A stretch of DNA of 64,000 bases from an uncultured Pseudomonadota bacterium (lineage in GTDB: Bacteria > Myxococcota_A > UBA796 > GCA-2862545). The stretch lies in the NCBI GenBank assembly GCA_913061235.1, contig CAJXTB010000001.1, positions 558,001 to 622,000 on the forward strand. Direction: 5' to 3'. A model generated the notes under the pieces. It worked only from the letters and a program-made list of their open reading frames with translations, searched no databases and was not told the DNA's origin. Position numbers and translations under genes: made by a program. Of this stretch, positions 9,103 to 19,065 are shown one piece after another (position 1 is the first letter of the stretch; the number at the start of each line of letters is the position of its first letter).

Positions 9103-10701
9103 ATGCCGTCTGCCGCCTGGTACATCCCCTCATCCGCTGCCCCATTGACTGGGCGAGATGCGCTGATTCGCGGCCTACAACAGCTAGACACAGACGTTGC
9201 AGTCGTTGAGACACCAGCGGGTCCTGGAGTGGCCACGGGCGGCGTCGCAATGATGGGCGGCGATCCCCCCAGAGGCGCTCTGAAGCTCCTGGCATGGATT
9301 CCGGCGACAACTCCAGACCAGCTTGGCGCACCGTCATTTCGCGAGACCTACGGCGTTCGCGCCAACTACGTTGCTGGCGCCATGGCCAACGGAATTGCCT
9401 CGGCAGAGCTGGTGATTGTTCTGGCTCGGGCCGGCTTGATGGGCTTCTTCGGTGCCGCTGGATTGGACACTAAGACCATCATCACAGCTCTCGACCGCAT
9501 TCAGGCCGAAGCGGGTGACTTGGCCTACGGCGTCAATCTCATCCATTCCCCAGCTACGCCCTACCAAGAGCAGGAAACAGTTGACCTGCTCCTGGCACGC
9601 GGAGTGCACAACGTCGAAGCCTCTGCCTTCATGCGGTTGACGGCCCCCATCGTTCAATACCGCCTGTCCGGTCTACACCGAGACTCCGCCGGCAATGTGG
9701 TGGCTCCCAACCGTGTCATCGCCAAGGTGAGCCGGACCGAAGTAGCCATCCAGTTCTTGGAGCCAGCCCCCCAGAAGCTCGTGGACAAGCTGCTCAGCGA
9801 AGGTCGCATCACTCCAGAAGAAGCCGAGCTGTCGAGCTTCCTTCCCATGGCATCCGACATCACCGCTGAAGCGGACTCCGGCGGCCACACCGACAACCGC
9901 CCCGCCCCCGTGCTCATCCCGCTGCTCTGCCAGCTGCGTGACCAGGTGGTGACTCGGAACGCCTATGCGCAGCCCGTCCGCATTGGTGCCGCAGGTGGCC
10001 TGTCCACACCGGCCTCCATCGCCGGCGCTTTCGCGATGGGAGCCGACTACGTGATGACCGGAACCGTCAACCAAGCCTGCGTCGAGTCCGGCACCAGCGA
10101 CATGGCCAAGGTCATGCTGGCAACGGCAGGAATGGCAGACGTTGGCATGGCTCCGGCATCCGACATGTTCGAGGCGGGTGTGGAAGTCCAGGTCCTCAAG
10201 CGCGGCACCATGTTCGCGTCACGCGGGCACAAGCTGTACACCTTGTACCGGCAATACCCGTCATGGGACGCCATCCCAGCAGCCGAGCAACAGCGCGTCG
10301 AAAAGACCCTGCTGCGTAAGCCTTTCGCAGACGTCTACGCCGGCTGCAAGGCGTTCTTCGGCGAGCGCGACCCCGAACAGATCACCCGCGCAGAAGCGGA
10401 CCCCAAGCACAAGATGGCGTTGGTGTTCCGCTGGTACCTCGGCCTGTCGAGCCGCTGGGCCATTGGCGGAGTCGATGACCGCCGACAAGACATCCAGGTG
10501 TGGTGTGGACCCGCAATCGGCGCGTTCAATGCCTGGACTGAAGATACTTTTTTGGCAGAGCCCGCAAATCGCTCCGCCGTCACCGTCGCCGCCAATCTGA
10601 TGGCTGGAGCCGCACTCGTCACCCGAGTGCGCAGTCTCCGTCAACAGGGTGTCGAACCGGGACTTGGCGCTGATGCCTGGGTCCCCCGCCCGCTTTCTTA
10701 G
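9103..10701 (+). CDS. pfaD: PfaD-family enoyl reductase of the PUFA synthase
   Basis: 532 residues from ATG 9103, which has GGAG 5 nt upstream; GTG 9082 is an alternative. This is the FMN-dependent TIM-barrel reductase related to 2-nitropropane dioxygenase that reduces the enoyl intermediates on the PUFA synthase ACPs. Diagnostic stretches are GVNLIHSPATPYQEQETVD, RGVHNVEASAFM, RIGAAGGLSTPASIAGAFAMGADYVMTGTVNQ, MAPASDMFEAGVEVQVLKRG and FASRGHKLYTLYR. It ends 9 bp before pfaA and is almost surely cotranscribed with it. In myxobacteria this subunit (Pfa1) is also encoded immediately before Pfa2, which supports the assignment. Confidence 0.93.
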   Translation: MPSAAWYIPSSAAPLTGRDALIRGLQQLDTDVAVVETPAGPGVATGGVAMMGGDPPRGALKLLAWIPATTPDQLGAPSFRETYGVRANYVAGAMANGIASAELVIVLARAGLMGFFGAAGLDTKTIITALDRIQAEAGDLAYGVNLIHSPATPYQEQETVDLLLARGVHNVEASAFMRLTAPIVQYRLSGLHRDSAGNVVAPNRVIAKVSRTEVAIQFLEPAPQKLVDKLLSEGRITPEEAELSSFLPMASDITAEADSGGHTDNRPAPVLIPLLCQLRDQVVTRNAYAQPVRIGAAGGLSTPASIAGAFAMGADYVMTGTVNQACVESGTSDMAKVMLATAGMADVGMAPASDMFEAGVEVQVLKRGTMFASRGHKLYTLYRQYPSWDAIPAAEQQRVEKTLLRKPFADVYAGCKAFFGERDPEQITRAEADPKHKMALVFRWYLGLSSRWAIGGVDDRRQDIQVWCGPAIGAFNAWTEDTFLAEPANRSAVTVAANLMAGAALVTRVRSLRQQGVEPGLGADAWVPRPLS

Positions 10702-10710
10702 AGGTCAATC

Positions 10711-13700
10711 ATGTCCAATCGCACCATCGCTATCACCGGTATGGCGTGCCTTTTCCCAGGTTCAGCGAACCTGTCGGACTACTGGCGCAACATCCTGCTC
10801 GCGAATGTCTGTACGGGCCCTGTGCCGGACGACCACAGCTGGTCGCTCGAGGACATGTACAGCCCGGACAAGAAGGCCCGCGACAAGACCTACGCCAAGA
10901 CCGGCGGGTTCTTGGACAAGGTACCGTTCGACCCCATGCAGTTCGGCCTGACTCCGAATGCACTGGATGCCACGGATACCTCACAGCTTCTCTCGCTTAT
11001 CGTTGCCCGCGAAGCCCTCAAAGACGCCGGTGTTGACCCCGACTCGGACAACTGGGCACGCGACCGCACCGCCTGCATCATGGGCGTCACCGGAACCCAA
11101 GAAATGGCCATCAGCCAGGGCTCCCGCCTTCATGGTCCAACGTGGAAGAAGTCGATGCTGCGCATGGGTCTCGACCCCAAGCTCGCTGACGCCATTGTTG
11201 ACGACATCAAGTCGCACTTCCCTGAATGGCAGGAGCAGACCTTCCCTGGCCTTCTCGGGAACGTAGTCGCTGGGCGCATCACCAACCGCTTGGACCTCGG
11301 CGGAACCAACTGCGTCATCGATGCCGCCTGTGCCAGCTCCACAGCCGCAATGCGTATGGCCATTGATGACCTTCTAGGCGGACGCAGCGACATGGCGCTG
11401 ACCGGTGGTGCCGACACCATCAACGACATCTTCATGTACATGTGCTTCAGCAAGACGCCGGCAATGTCCGAAGCCGGCCAAGCACGTCCGTTCGCCGCTG
11501 CTGCTGACGGCACGCTGATTGCCGAGGGCATCTCCATGATGTGCCTCAAGCGACTCGAAGATGCCGAGCGCGATGGCGACCGTATCTACGCGACCATCGA
11601 AGGCATGGGCAGCTCGTCTGACGGACGCGCCAAGAGCATCTACGCACCGCACGCTCCCGGCCAGGTCAAGGCGATGGAACGCGCGTACGACGACGCTGGA
11701 TTCGGTCCCGAGACCGTTGACCTGGTGGAAGCACACGGAACCGGAACCCGTGCGGGAGACGCTACTGAAGCCGAAGGCCTCAAGACGCTGTTCAGCCAGT
11801 GCCCACCGGGACACCGCGTTGCCCTGGGCTCGGTCAAGTCACAGATTGGCCACACCAAGTCCACCGCTGGTGCGGCTGGAATGATGAAGGCCGCTCTGGC
11901 GCTGTACCAGAAGGTCCTGCCGCCGACCGCCGGCATTGACGTGCCGAATCCGAAGATGGGTCTGGACGATTCACCGCTGTACGTCAACACCACCGCGCGC
12001 CCCTGGGTCAGCAACGGCGCCCACCCTCGCCGTGCCGGCGTCTCCGCATTCGGCTTTGGCGGCACCAACTTCCACGTCTTGCTGCAAGAGCACGGCGCAA
12101 GCGCCGCTCCTGTCTCTGCCGCAGAAGGCGAGCTGTTTTTGTTCTCCGCAGACGACGCCGCGAGCCTGGTCACCGCTCTGAAGTCCTCACGCTTCGGCGT
12201 CACCCTGGCCCACCGTGCCCGTGCCGTTCAAGAGTCGTGGAAGCCTGGCGCTCACGTCGTCGCTTTCGTCGCGACCCAAGAAGACGTAGACGCCAAGTTC
12301 GCCACAGCCATCGCACTCGTCAAAGCAGGCCCCGGCACTGATGACGACGTGCACTACGGCGTCCCAACCGAAGACAGCAAGCGCGTCGCCGTGCTCTTCC
12401 CCGGTCAGGGCTCGCAGTACGTGAACATGGCCCGCACCCTCGCTGTGCGACACCCGATTGTCCGCGAAGCGATGGACCGCGCCGAAGCCCACCTACACGC
12501 CGCTGGCCGCGCATCCCTCGCAGAGCGCATCTACCCAGATCCGTCGTTCAGCAAAGAGACCGACAAGGTCCAGCACGCCCGTCTCACCGAGACCCAGTGG
12601 GCCCAGCCCGCCATTGGTGCCGTCAGTAAGGGCCTCTTCGACCTGCTGACCAGCTTCGGAGTCACCGCTGAAGCCATGGCCGGACACAGCTACGGAGAGC
12701 TTGTTGCTCTTCACGCTTCTGGCGCACTACCCGAAGCCTCCTTGTGGGAAGCGAGCCGAGTTCGCGGCGACGCAATGGCAGACAAGGGCGAAGACCGAGG
12801 CATCATGGCCGCGGTCAGTGGTGACTTGGCCGACATCGAGCGCGTTCTTGCGACCCTGAACGACGGCGTGGTCCTCGCCAACCGCAACCACCCGCGCCAA
12901 GGCGTCATCAGTGGTAGCCAAGACGGAATCACCACCGCCATGGCCGCTCTTGAAGCTGCCGACCTCACCCCACAGCGCATTCCGGTGTCCGCCGCCTTCC
13001 ACAGCTCCCTCGTCGCAGACGCCGCTGAGCCGCTGAACACCGCACTCTCAGCCCTCGACATCAACGCACCCACAACGACCGTCTACAGCAACGTCACCGC
13101 CCTTCCGTACGGCGCCTCGGCAGACGCCGTCCGTCAGGGACTCGTTGACCAGGTCACCTCTACGGTTCGCTTCGTCGACACCGTTGAGCACATGGCTGCA
13201 CAAGGCATCCGTACCTTCGTAGAGTGCGGTCCCAAGCGCGTTCTGATGGGTCTCGTCCGCAAGACTCTCAAGGGCATGGACGGCGTCACCGTCGCTGCCA
13301 TAAACCCAGACGGCGACCGCAAAGACGGCGACGTTCAGCTCAAGCACCTGCTCGCTGTTCTCGCAACTCGCGGCGTGGCGCTGGATCTGTCTCCACTTCT
13401 CGCCGAGACCCTGCCTGTCGCTCCCCGCGTTGCCGGAAGCAAGGCCACGGTCTGGTTGAGTGGTGCGAACTACCGCAAGGCCAGCACACGCAATCCGCCG
13501 AAGCCAACGGCTGAGTTCATTGCTTCGGTGAGTCCGAAGTTGGCGAGCCCGGAATTATCCGCGGGTCGGATGTCAGAGGTCAGAGGTCAGAGGTCAGAGC
13601 AGAGCGCTCACGCGCCCGGCGTTTCGGACAGCCGAGAAGCATCGGCGGGTCGGATGTCAGAGGTCAGAGGTCACCAATCAGCAGTTGTGCCAAATGGAGT

Positions 13701-16700
13701 ATCCGTGTCCAATTCTTCCCGTGATGCCTCGCTCCCGAGCAACGACAATCTCAGCCAGCTCCTCGCAGCCACCCGCGAGACCCTCTCGGCATTCCAGGCC
13801 ACACAAGCCGCGACCGCACAGGTCCACACGGCGTTCCTGGCCGGACAAGAGAGCGCACATCGTAGCTTCGAGCGTCTCTTCGACACCCACGCCCGCTTGG
13901 TTGAAGCCGCCGCTACTGGGCAGTTCCCGTCTGCACCGGTTCGCGCCGCACTGGCCCAGCCAATCGCCGCGCCACAGCCTGCATTCGTCGCACCGGCCGT
14001 CCACGTGGCATCGACCATGGCCGCCCCTGCCGCCGCAGCTGTCGACAACTCGTTCCTCAACGGCGCGACCACGCCAGAGCTGTCCCGCGGCGCTGACGCA
14101 CACCCCGGTGGTGGACGCGTCCAGATGCATGACTACGTCCGCCCAACCGTTGCCGATGACGATGACGTTCCGCTCATCCTGACCGCAACGGGCCTAGACG
14201 GCTCCACAAAGACCGCCGGCGCACGCACAGCGGCCCCTGTTGCAGCACCCGTCGCCACCGCATCCGTCGACGTTGACGGCGCCATGTACGCCGCCATTGC
14301 CGAGAAGACTGGCTACCCCGCTGACATGCTTGAGCCCGCCATGGACCTCGAGTCCGACCTCGGTATCGACAGCATCAAGCGCGTTGAAATCTTGGCTGCG
14401 GTTCAAGAGGCCGTTCCCGCGCTTCCTGAGCTCGACAACGAACGCATGAGTGCCCTGCGCACCATTGAAGAAGTCACCGGCTACCTCAAGGAACTCGTTC
14501 CTGCCGGCGCCTCAGCACCGCAAGCCGTCGCCAACGCACCGAGCGTTGATGTCGACGGCGCCATGTACGCCGCCATTGCCGAGAAGACGGGCTACCCCGC
14601 TGACATGCTTGAGCCGGCCATGGACCTGGAGTCCGACCTCGGCATCGACAGCATCAAGCGCGTCGAAATCTTGGCCGCTGTGCAAGACGCCGTTCCTGCG
14701 CTGCCCGAGCTCGACAACGAGCGCATGAGTGCCCTGCGCACCATCGCGGAAGTCACCGGATACCTCAAAGAACTGCTGCCTAGCAGCGCTTCGGCTCCCG
14801 TCGCCACTGCATCAGTAGACGTTGACGGCGCCATGTACGCCGCGATTGCTGACAAGACTGGCTACCCCGCCGACATGCTGGAGCCCGGCATGGACCTGGA
14901 GTCCGACCTCGGTATCGACAGCATCAAGCGCGTTGAAATCTTGGCCGCTGTGCAAGACGCCGTTCCTGCACTGCCCGAGCTCGACAACGAACGCATGAGC
15001 GCCCTGCGCACCATCGCGGAAGTCACCGGATACCTCAAGGAACTCCTACCTAGCGGCGCTTCCGCTCCCGTCGCTGTCGCAGCGAAGGCCGCTGTTGCGA
15101 CCGCCGTCACCGTCAACAACGAGCCCGTCCGCCGGCGCGTTGTCGAGGTGATGGCAGCACCCGAAGGCCACAAGCTCACCCTTCGCACCGCCGCCATCTT
15201 CGGCTCTGACGCCAACGTTGAGGCCGTCACAGCCGCTCTTGCCGCACACAACATCACCGTCGCCTCTGCAAAAGACGCTGACGTCCTCGTGGTCCTCAAC
15301 GCCCTTGGAACCAGCGGCGATGACCTTGACAACGCCGTCGCCTGCGCCTTCCACATCGCCCGTGAGTACGGCCCCGCCAAGCGCTTTGTCACCGTCACCG
15401 ACCAAGACGGCGCCCACGGACATGGCACCGGAACGAACCGTCTCGCCCTCGGCGCTTTTGCTGGCCTAAGCAAGACTATCGCCCACGAGTGGACCGACGG
15501 TACCGCACTCGCCCTAGACGTGGATGCCTTCGACGCAGACGCCATCGCCCGCGAAATCGTCACCGACCGCGGCGTTGTAGAGGTCGGCCTTCAGGGGTCT
15601 GACGTTGTGGCCGTCACCGTGCGCGACGCCGAAATCCCCGAAGTCACCGCAACAGCCCCGGTCAACGCCGGCGATCTGGTCGTCGTCTCTGGCGGCGCTC
15701 GCGGCGTCACCGCCGCTGTGGTCCTTGAGATGGCCAAGCGCTGGAAGCCAAGCCTGTTGCTGCTCGGACGCTCGCCGGTCCCCAACGCCGACCCCGACTG
15801 GGCTCTGGGTGTCTCCGACGACGGCCTAAAGATGGCCCGCATCAACGCTGCACGGGCAGCCGGCAACAAGATTCACCCCAAGGACGCCGACCGCGACACC
15901 TGGAAGGTCTTGGCCGCCCGCGAAGTGCGCACCAACCTCGCCGCTATCCGCGCCACAGGTGCCACCGTCACCTACACGCCGACCGACATCCGCAACGATG
16001 ACGCCGTAAATAGCGCCGTCTCAGCAGCAGTCGCCACTCACGGCCCGGTCCGCGGCATCGTTCACGGCGCTGGCGTCATCGCCGATAAGAAGGTCCTTGA
16101 GAAGACAGATGACGCCTTCGACCGCGTGTACGGCACCAAGGTCGACGGCATGCGCGCCCTGCTCAACGCCAGCAACACCAAGGACCTGGGCTTCGTCGCC
16201 ACCTTCGGCTCGGTCGCTGGACGCTTCGGCAACCTAGGCCAGTGCGACTACGCCATGGCCAACGAGGTCCTGTCCCGCACCGCCCTCCAGCTCTCCCGCC
16301 AAGGCGTTCGCGCCCGCTGCTTCGCATGGGGCCCGTGGGAAGCCGGAATGGTCACGCCATCGCTCAAGAAGCAGCTCGCTGCACGCGGCATGTCCATGAT
16401 TCCACTTGTGGAAGGCTCCGCATTCTTCTGTGACGACCTCGAGTGCGGCATGGACGTGGAAGTGGTCGTTGGCGGCCCCGAGGGCGGCTCGCTGCTCGCT
16501 CCCAAGCCGACCAAGAGCATGACCAAGACCTTGGTCAGCGCCAACCGCTTCATGCAAGACCACCGCATCAACGGAAAGCCCGTTCTTCCCGCAGTGATGG
16601 TCCTCGAATGGATGGCCAGCGCCGCTACGACCGCCTTCCCAGCCCATCACTTTGCCGGTGTACGTGACTTCGCCGTCCTCAAGGGCGTGGTCGTAGAGAA

Positions 16701-17340
16701 CGGGACCGCTGAGCTCAAGCTGGAGTGGGACGACGTGACCCCAGCTCCAGGCTCCGACAAGGCCCTGTCCTTCCGCCTGACCGGTGCTCCCGGCCCCCTC
16801 GGGCGCCCCACCGTTCACTACAGCGGAACCGTTGACCTGTCCGCATCCGCAGGCAAGCCCGTGCGCTTTCCTGGCTCCAACGGCCTCGGAAAAGGCGCCT
16901 ACCCACACGACCTGAAGGACGCGTACAAGAACTTCTTGTTCCACGGTCCCGGCCTGCAAGGCATCAAGAGCGTCACCGGCATGAGCGACCACGGCATGGT
17001 CGCCACCCTAGGCACCTCTCAGCCAGGTGAGCTCGACGTAGACGGGGCTTCCTGGGAGACCGACCCGCTGACCCTCGACAGCCTGCTTCAGCTCATGGTG
17101 CTGTGGGTTCGCGAGACCACCGGAAGCGCCGCCCTGCCCTGTGCGCTCGGCAACTACCAGCAGTACGCGCCTCTCACCGGCGATGTGACCGTTCACCTTG
17201 AGATGCACCCGACCAAGACCGCACGCGGCTCGTTCGATGCAACCCTCGTAGACGCCGACGGCAACGTCGTCGCTACGCTGACCAAGGGTGAGTACGCCGC
17301 GAATCCCAGCATGAACGACGCCTTCCGCGCCCAGGCGTAA
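10711..17340 (+). CDS. pfaA: PUFA synthase subunit PfaA/Pfa2 (KS-MAT-ACP-ACP-ACP-KR-DH)
   Basis: 2209 residues. Domains: ketosynthase 1-450 with Cys207 in DAACASS, His342 in EAHGTGT and His381 in QIGHT; malonyl-CoA transacylase about 565-870 with Ser660 in GHSYGE and His764; a low-complexity linker about 940-1180; three near-identical acyl carrier domains with the 4'-phosphopantetheine Ser at 1221, 1314 and 1404 in LGIDSIKRVE; ketoreductase with the Rossmann loop GGARGVT at about 1661 and Tyr1847 in CDYAMAN; and a C-terminal dehydratase-like domain about 1930-2209 with His1951 in MQDHRINGKPVLPA. This order matches myxobacterial Pfa2. The enzyme carries the growing chain and does condensation, ketoreduction and part of the dehydration. 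It follows pfaD after 9 bp. Its linker holds an unusual repeat (13561-13673). Confidence 0.95.
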   Translation: MSNRTIAITGMACLFPGSANLSDYWRNILLANVCTGPVPDDHSWSLEDMYSPDKKARDKTYAKTGGFLDKVPFDPMQFGLTPNALDATDTSQLLSLIVAREALKDAGVDPDSDNWARDRTACIMGVTGTQEMAISQGSRLHGPTWKKSMLRMGLDPKLADAIVDDIKSHFPEWQEQTFPGLLGNVVAGRITNRLDLGGTNCVIDAACASSTAAMRMAIDDLLGGRSDMALTGGADTINDIFMYMCFSKTPAMSEAGQARPFAAAADGTLIAEGISMMCLKRLEDAERDGDRIYATIEGMGSSSDGRAKSIYAPHAPGQVKAMERAYDDAGFGPETVDLVEAHGTGTRAGDATEAEGLKTLFSQCPPGHRVALGSVKSQIGHTKSTAGAAGMMKAALALYQKVLPPTAGIDVPNPKMGLDDSPLYVNTTARPWVSNGAHPRRAGVSAFGFGGTNFHVLLQEHGASAAPVSAAEGELFLFSADDAASLVTALKSSRFGVTLAHRARAVQESWKPGAHVVAFVATQEDVDAKFATAIALVKAGPGTDDDVHYGVPTEDSKRVAVLFPGQGSQYVNMARTLAVRHPIVREAMDRAEAHLHAAGRASLAERIYPDPSFSKETDKVQHARLTETQWAQPAIGAVSKGLFDLLTSFGVTAEAMAGHSYGELVALHASGALPEASLWEASRVRGDAMADKGEDRGIMAAVSGDLADIERVLATLNDGVVLANRNHPRQGVISGSQDGITTAMAALEAADLTPQRIPVSAAFHSSLVADAAEPLNTALSALDINAPTTTVYSNVTALPYGASADAVRQGLVDQVTSTVRFVDTVEHMAAQGIRTFVECGPKRVLMGLVRKTLKGMDGVTVAAINPDGDRKDGDVQLKHLLAVLATRGVALDLSPLLAETLPVAPRVAGSKATVWLSGANYRKASTRNPPKPTAEFIASVSPKLASPELSAGRMSEVRGQRSEQSAHAPGVSDSREASAGRMSEVRGHQSAVVPNGVSVSNSSRDASLPSNDNLSQLLAATRETLSAFQATQAATAQVHTAFLAGQESAHRSFERLFDTHARLVEAAATGQFPSAPVRAALAQPIAAPQPAFVAPAVHVASTMAAPAAAAVDNSFLNGATTPELSRGADAHPGGGRVQMHDYVRPTVADDDDVPLILTATGLDGSTKTAGARTAAPVAAPVATASVDVDGAMYAAIAEKTGYPADMLEPAMDLESDLGIDSIKRVEILAAVQEAVPALPELDNERMSALRTIEEVTGYLKELVPAGASAPQAVANAPSVDVDGAMYAAIAEKTGYPADMLEPAMDLESDLGIDSIKRVEILAAVQDAVPALPELDNERMSALRTIAEVTGYLKELLPSSASAPVATASVDVDGAMYAAIADKTGYPADMLEPGMDLESDLGIDSIKRVEILAAVQDAVPALPELDNERMSALRTIAEVTGYLKELLPSGASAPVAVAAKAAVATAVTVNNEPVRRRVVEVMAAPEGHKLTLRTAAIFGSDANVEAVTAALAAHNITVASAKDADVLVVLNALGTSGDDLDNAVACAFHIAREYGPAKRFVTVTDQDGAHGHGTGTNRLALGAFAGLSKTIAHEWTDGTALALDVDAFDADAIAREIVTDRGVVEVGLQGSDVVAVTVRDAEIPEVTATAPVNAGDLVVVSGGARGVTAAVVLEMAKRWKPSLLLLGRSPVPNADPDWALGVSDDGLKMARINAARAAGNKIHPKDADRDTWKVLAAREVRTNLAAIRATGATVTYTPTDIRNDDAVNSAVSAAVATHGPVRGIVHGAGVIADKKVLEKTDDAFDRVYGTKVDGMRALLNASNTKDLGFVATFGSVAGRFGNLGQCDYAMANEVLSRTALQLSRQGVRARCFAWGPWEAGMVTPSLKKQLAARGMSMIPLVEGSAFFCDDLECGMDVEVVVGGPEGGSLLAPKPTKSMTKTLVSANRFMQDHRINGKPVLPAVMVLEWMASAATTAFPAHHFAGVRDFAVLKGVVVENGTAELKLEWDDVTPAPGSDKALSFRLTGAPGPLGRPTVHYSGTVDLSASAGKPVRFPGSNGLGKGAYPHDLKDAYKNFLFHGPGLQGIKSVTGMSDHGMVATLGTSQPGELDVDGASWETDPLTLDSLLQLMVLWVRETTGSAALPCALGNYQQYAPLTGDVTVHLEMHPTKTARGSFDATLVDADGNVVATLTKGEYAANPSMNDAFRAQA
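13561..13673 (+). repeat. Duplicated 29-bp element inside the pfaA linker
   Basis: A 29-bp unit occurs at 13561-13589 and 13645-13673, 84 bp apart and in frame. Each copy contains short tandem repeats of the heptamer CAGAGGT. Both copies encode SAGRMSEVRG. The composition is unlike the surrounding synthase code. Confidence 0.8.
14261..15060 (+). repeat. Tandem ACP-coding repeats in pfaA
   Basis: Three acyl-carrier-protein units repeat with periods of 279 and 270 bp (active-site Ser codons at 14371, 14650 and 14920). They are nearly identical at the protein level, suggesting recent duplication or gene conversion. In PUFA synthases ACP copy number is known to correlate with product yield. Confidence 0.9.
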
Positions 17341-17361
17341 AGGCGAAAAGCAGCGCGTCTG

Positions 17362-18222
17362 CTACGGCCCTACAATGTCGATTCCGGGATGCCCCTGCCG
17401 GACCTGTTCGAGCTGCGATTGAGGAATCTCTTCCACCATGAACACCCGCAGCTTGTTGAGGTTCGGTAGGCCATACAGCGAGGTGATGTCAGTCACGGCG
17501 CTCATCGCGATGTCGAGCGATTCGAGTGTGGAGACGGTGCTGAGCGGCGACAGGTCTACCGGCGAGGTTGCGCCCAGCGACAGGTGTTTGACGGCAGGCG
17601 CGCCTGTGATGAACGCCAGCGACGGGAGTGCCGCGTTCCCGAACGTCACCGACTCGAGCACGGTCATGGCGGAGAGGCTCGGAACGGTGTGGACGGGCAC
17701 AGAAGCGCAGTACAAGCGCTCCAGCGACACCGCGCCGGCGATTGGGGTGAGGTCTGTGACCGGGACCTCCAACAGCGTCAGGCGGGTCAACTTGGTCAGT
17801 CCCGCGAGGGGTTGGGCACTGGTCATCGCCGTGGACGAACCGAGGGTCAGCACCCGCAGCTCGGTCAGGGCCGACACCTCAACGAAGGTGTGGTCGCCCA
17901 CCTTGTTGAGCTTCAAGTGTTCGAGCGACGTCATGCCCGCAATGGCCGTCATCGGACTCGCCAGTGGCGTGTCGTGGATGTCGAGTGATGTGAGCGCAAG
18001 GCGCCCCAGAACCTCAGGGTCTGCAAGCTCGGCAAAGCTAATGCTCAGGTGCGCAAGATTGGGCAGCTCAAGCAGCGGTGCAAGGCTGATGGGACCCTGA
18101 CCGTAGCCACTGCAGTAGACCACGTCACTGTCACTGGGAACCTCCTCGCCACAGATCTCCACCGCCTGGGCATTGGTTGTGATTCCACCGATACACAGGG
18201 CCATCCAGGGGGCAATTCTCAA
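17362..18222 (-). CDS. Exported leucine-rich-repeat protein
   Basis: 286 residues with a signal peptide (MRIAPWMALCIGGITTNAQA, cleavage near Ala20). Residues 45-270 are leucine-rich repeats of about 20-25 residues, for example LAHLSISFAELADPEVLGRL, ALTSLDIHDTPL, SLEHLKLNKV, LTRLTLLEVPVTDLTPIAG and LESLDIAMSAVTDITSLYG. This internalin-like pattern forms a curved binding surface. Two Cys in the early mature part (ICGEEV, YCSGY) could make a capping disulfide. It converges on pfaA with 21 bp between the stops. Partner unknown. Confidence 0.75.
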   Translation of the reverse strand: MRIAPWMALCIGGITTNAQAVEICGEEVPSDSDVVYCSGYGQGPISLAPLLELPNLAHLSISFAELADPEVLGRLALTSLDIHDTPLASPMTAIAGMTSLEHLKLNKVGDHTFVEVSALTELRVLTLGSSTAMTSAQPLAGLTKLTRLTLLEVPVTDLTPIAGAVSLERLYCASVPVHTVPSLSAMTVLESVTFGNAALPSLAFITGAPAVKHLSLGATSPVDLSPLSTVSTLESLDIAMSAVTDITSLYGLPNLNKLRVFMVEEIPQSQLEQVRQGHPGIDIVGP

Positions 18223-18320
18223 GGCGACCTCCGCTTGGGCATCTCCCTAGCCGACAACTCCGAGAGGCGTCACACAAGCAGGTGCTTTACACCATCCCCC
18301 GCAATCACCGAGGCCTGACC

Positions 18321-18938
18321 ATGCGCGTACTTCAACGACTGCTCCCGCTGACCGCATTGGTGGTCGCTGCCTGCACAGGTGACACAGACTCGGACGACGA
18401 CACCGGCAGTGATGCAGACACTGGCGCCGATTCTGGAACCGAGGTTCTCGACCCCGGAACGGCAGTTCCCCTCGGTGAATACTTCAGCCCAGGAGCCGAC
18501 GACCTGACCGGCGTCTTGGTGCGGGCACGCGGGGACGACGTCGAGTTCCTCATGCCGGTTCAGTGGGACGACCTGACGGACAACCAAAGCCTTGCCGTGT
18601 GGATTGAAGCTGAGATCATCAACAGCAGCAGCGAGGCCACGTACGTTGACTGCGGTGGCAGTCGCGAGCAAGGTTCGGCGTGTAGAGCGTTCACGACCGG
18701 CCGCGACCAAGTGGGCGAGACAGGTCAGGCCGCAGCGAACATAGACTCCGACCCCGTCGGGCTCACAATTCCCCTGTCTACGTCGGACGGCAAGCTGTTC
18801 ATCGTTGTGGACACGATCACCTACGAAGTCCAATTGCCCATCATGTTCGCAGCAGTACGCACCAGCAGCGCAATCCCGTTCCTAGGCGAGTTCCCGATGG
18901 ACAACGAAGGCCTGATTGGGGTCTTGGAGGGGCTGTAG
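18321..18938 (+). CDS. Lipoprotein with Asp-rich linker
   Basis: 205 residues from ATG 18321. The signal peptide ends in a lipobox (LVVAACTG), followed by an Asp/Ser/Thr-rich spacer (DTDSDDDTGSDADTGADSG) of the sort that holds a lipoprotein domain away from the membrane. The remaining 150 residues look beta-rich, with a possible disulfide (YVDCGGSREQGSACRAF). No family was recognised. It lies between divergent and codirectional exported proteins, consistent with a surface role. Confidence 0.7.
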   Translation: MRVLQRLLPLTALVVAACTGDTDSDDDTGSDADTGADSGTEVLDPGTAVPLGEYFSPGADDLTGVLVRARGDDVEFLMPVQWDDLTDNQSLAVWIEAEIINSSSEATYVDCGGSREQGSACRAFTTGRDQVGETGQAAANIDSDPVGLTIPLSTSDGKLFIVVDTITYEVQLPIMFAAVRTSSAIPFLGEFPMDNEGLIGVLEGL

Positions 18939-19065
18939 AATCCCCCGACCGGCGGTCGTCGAACCCGTCACGCACTTGCGAATCCAGTCGCTCGATGAAG
19001 GCTCTCGGGGGCACAAGTGTCCAAACCACCACGCATTTGTGGATAGCAGATGCGTGGAGTACCCA

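Noticed and set aside
18916-19065. Longer start for the TSP3 gene at 18916
   Set aside because: It would overlap the preceding lipoprotein gene and hide the signal peptide that begins at 19066.
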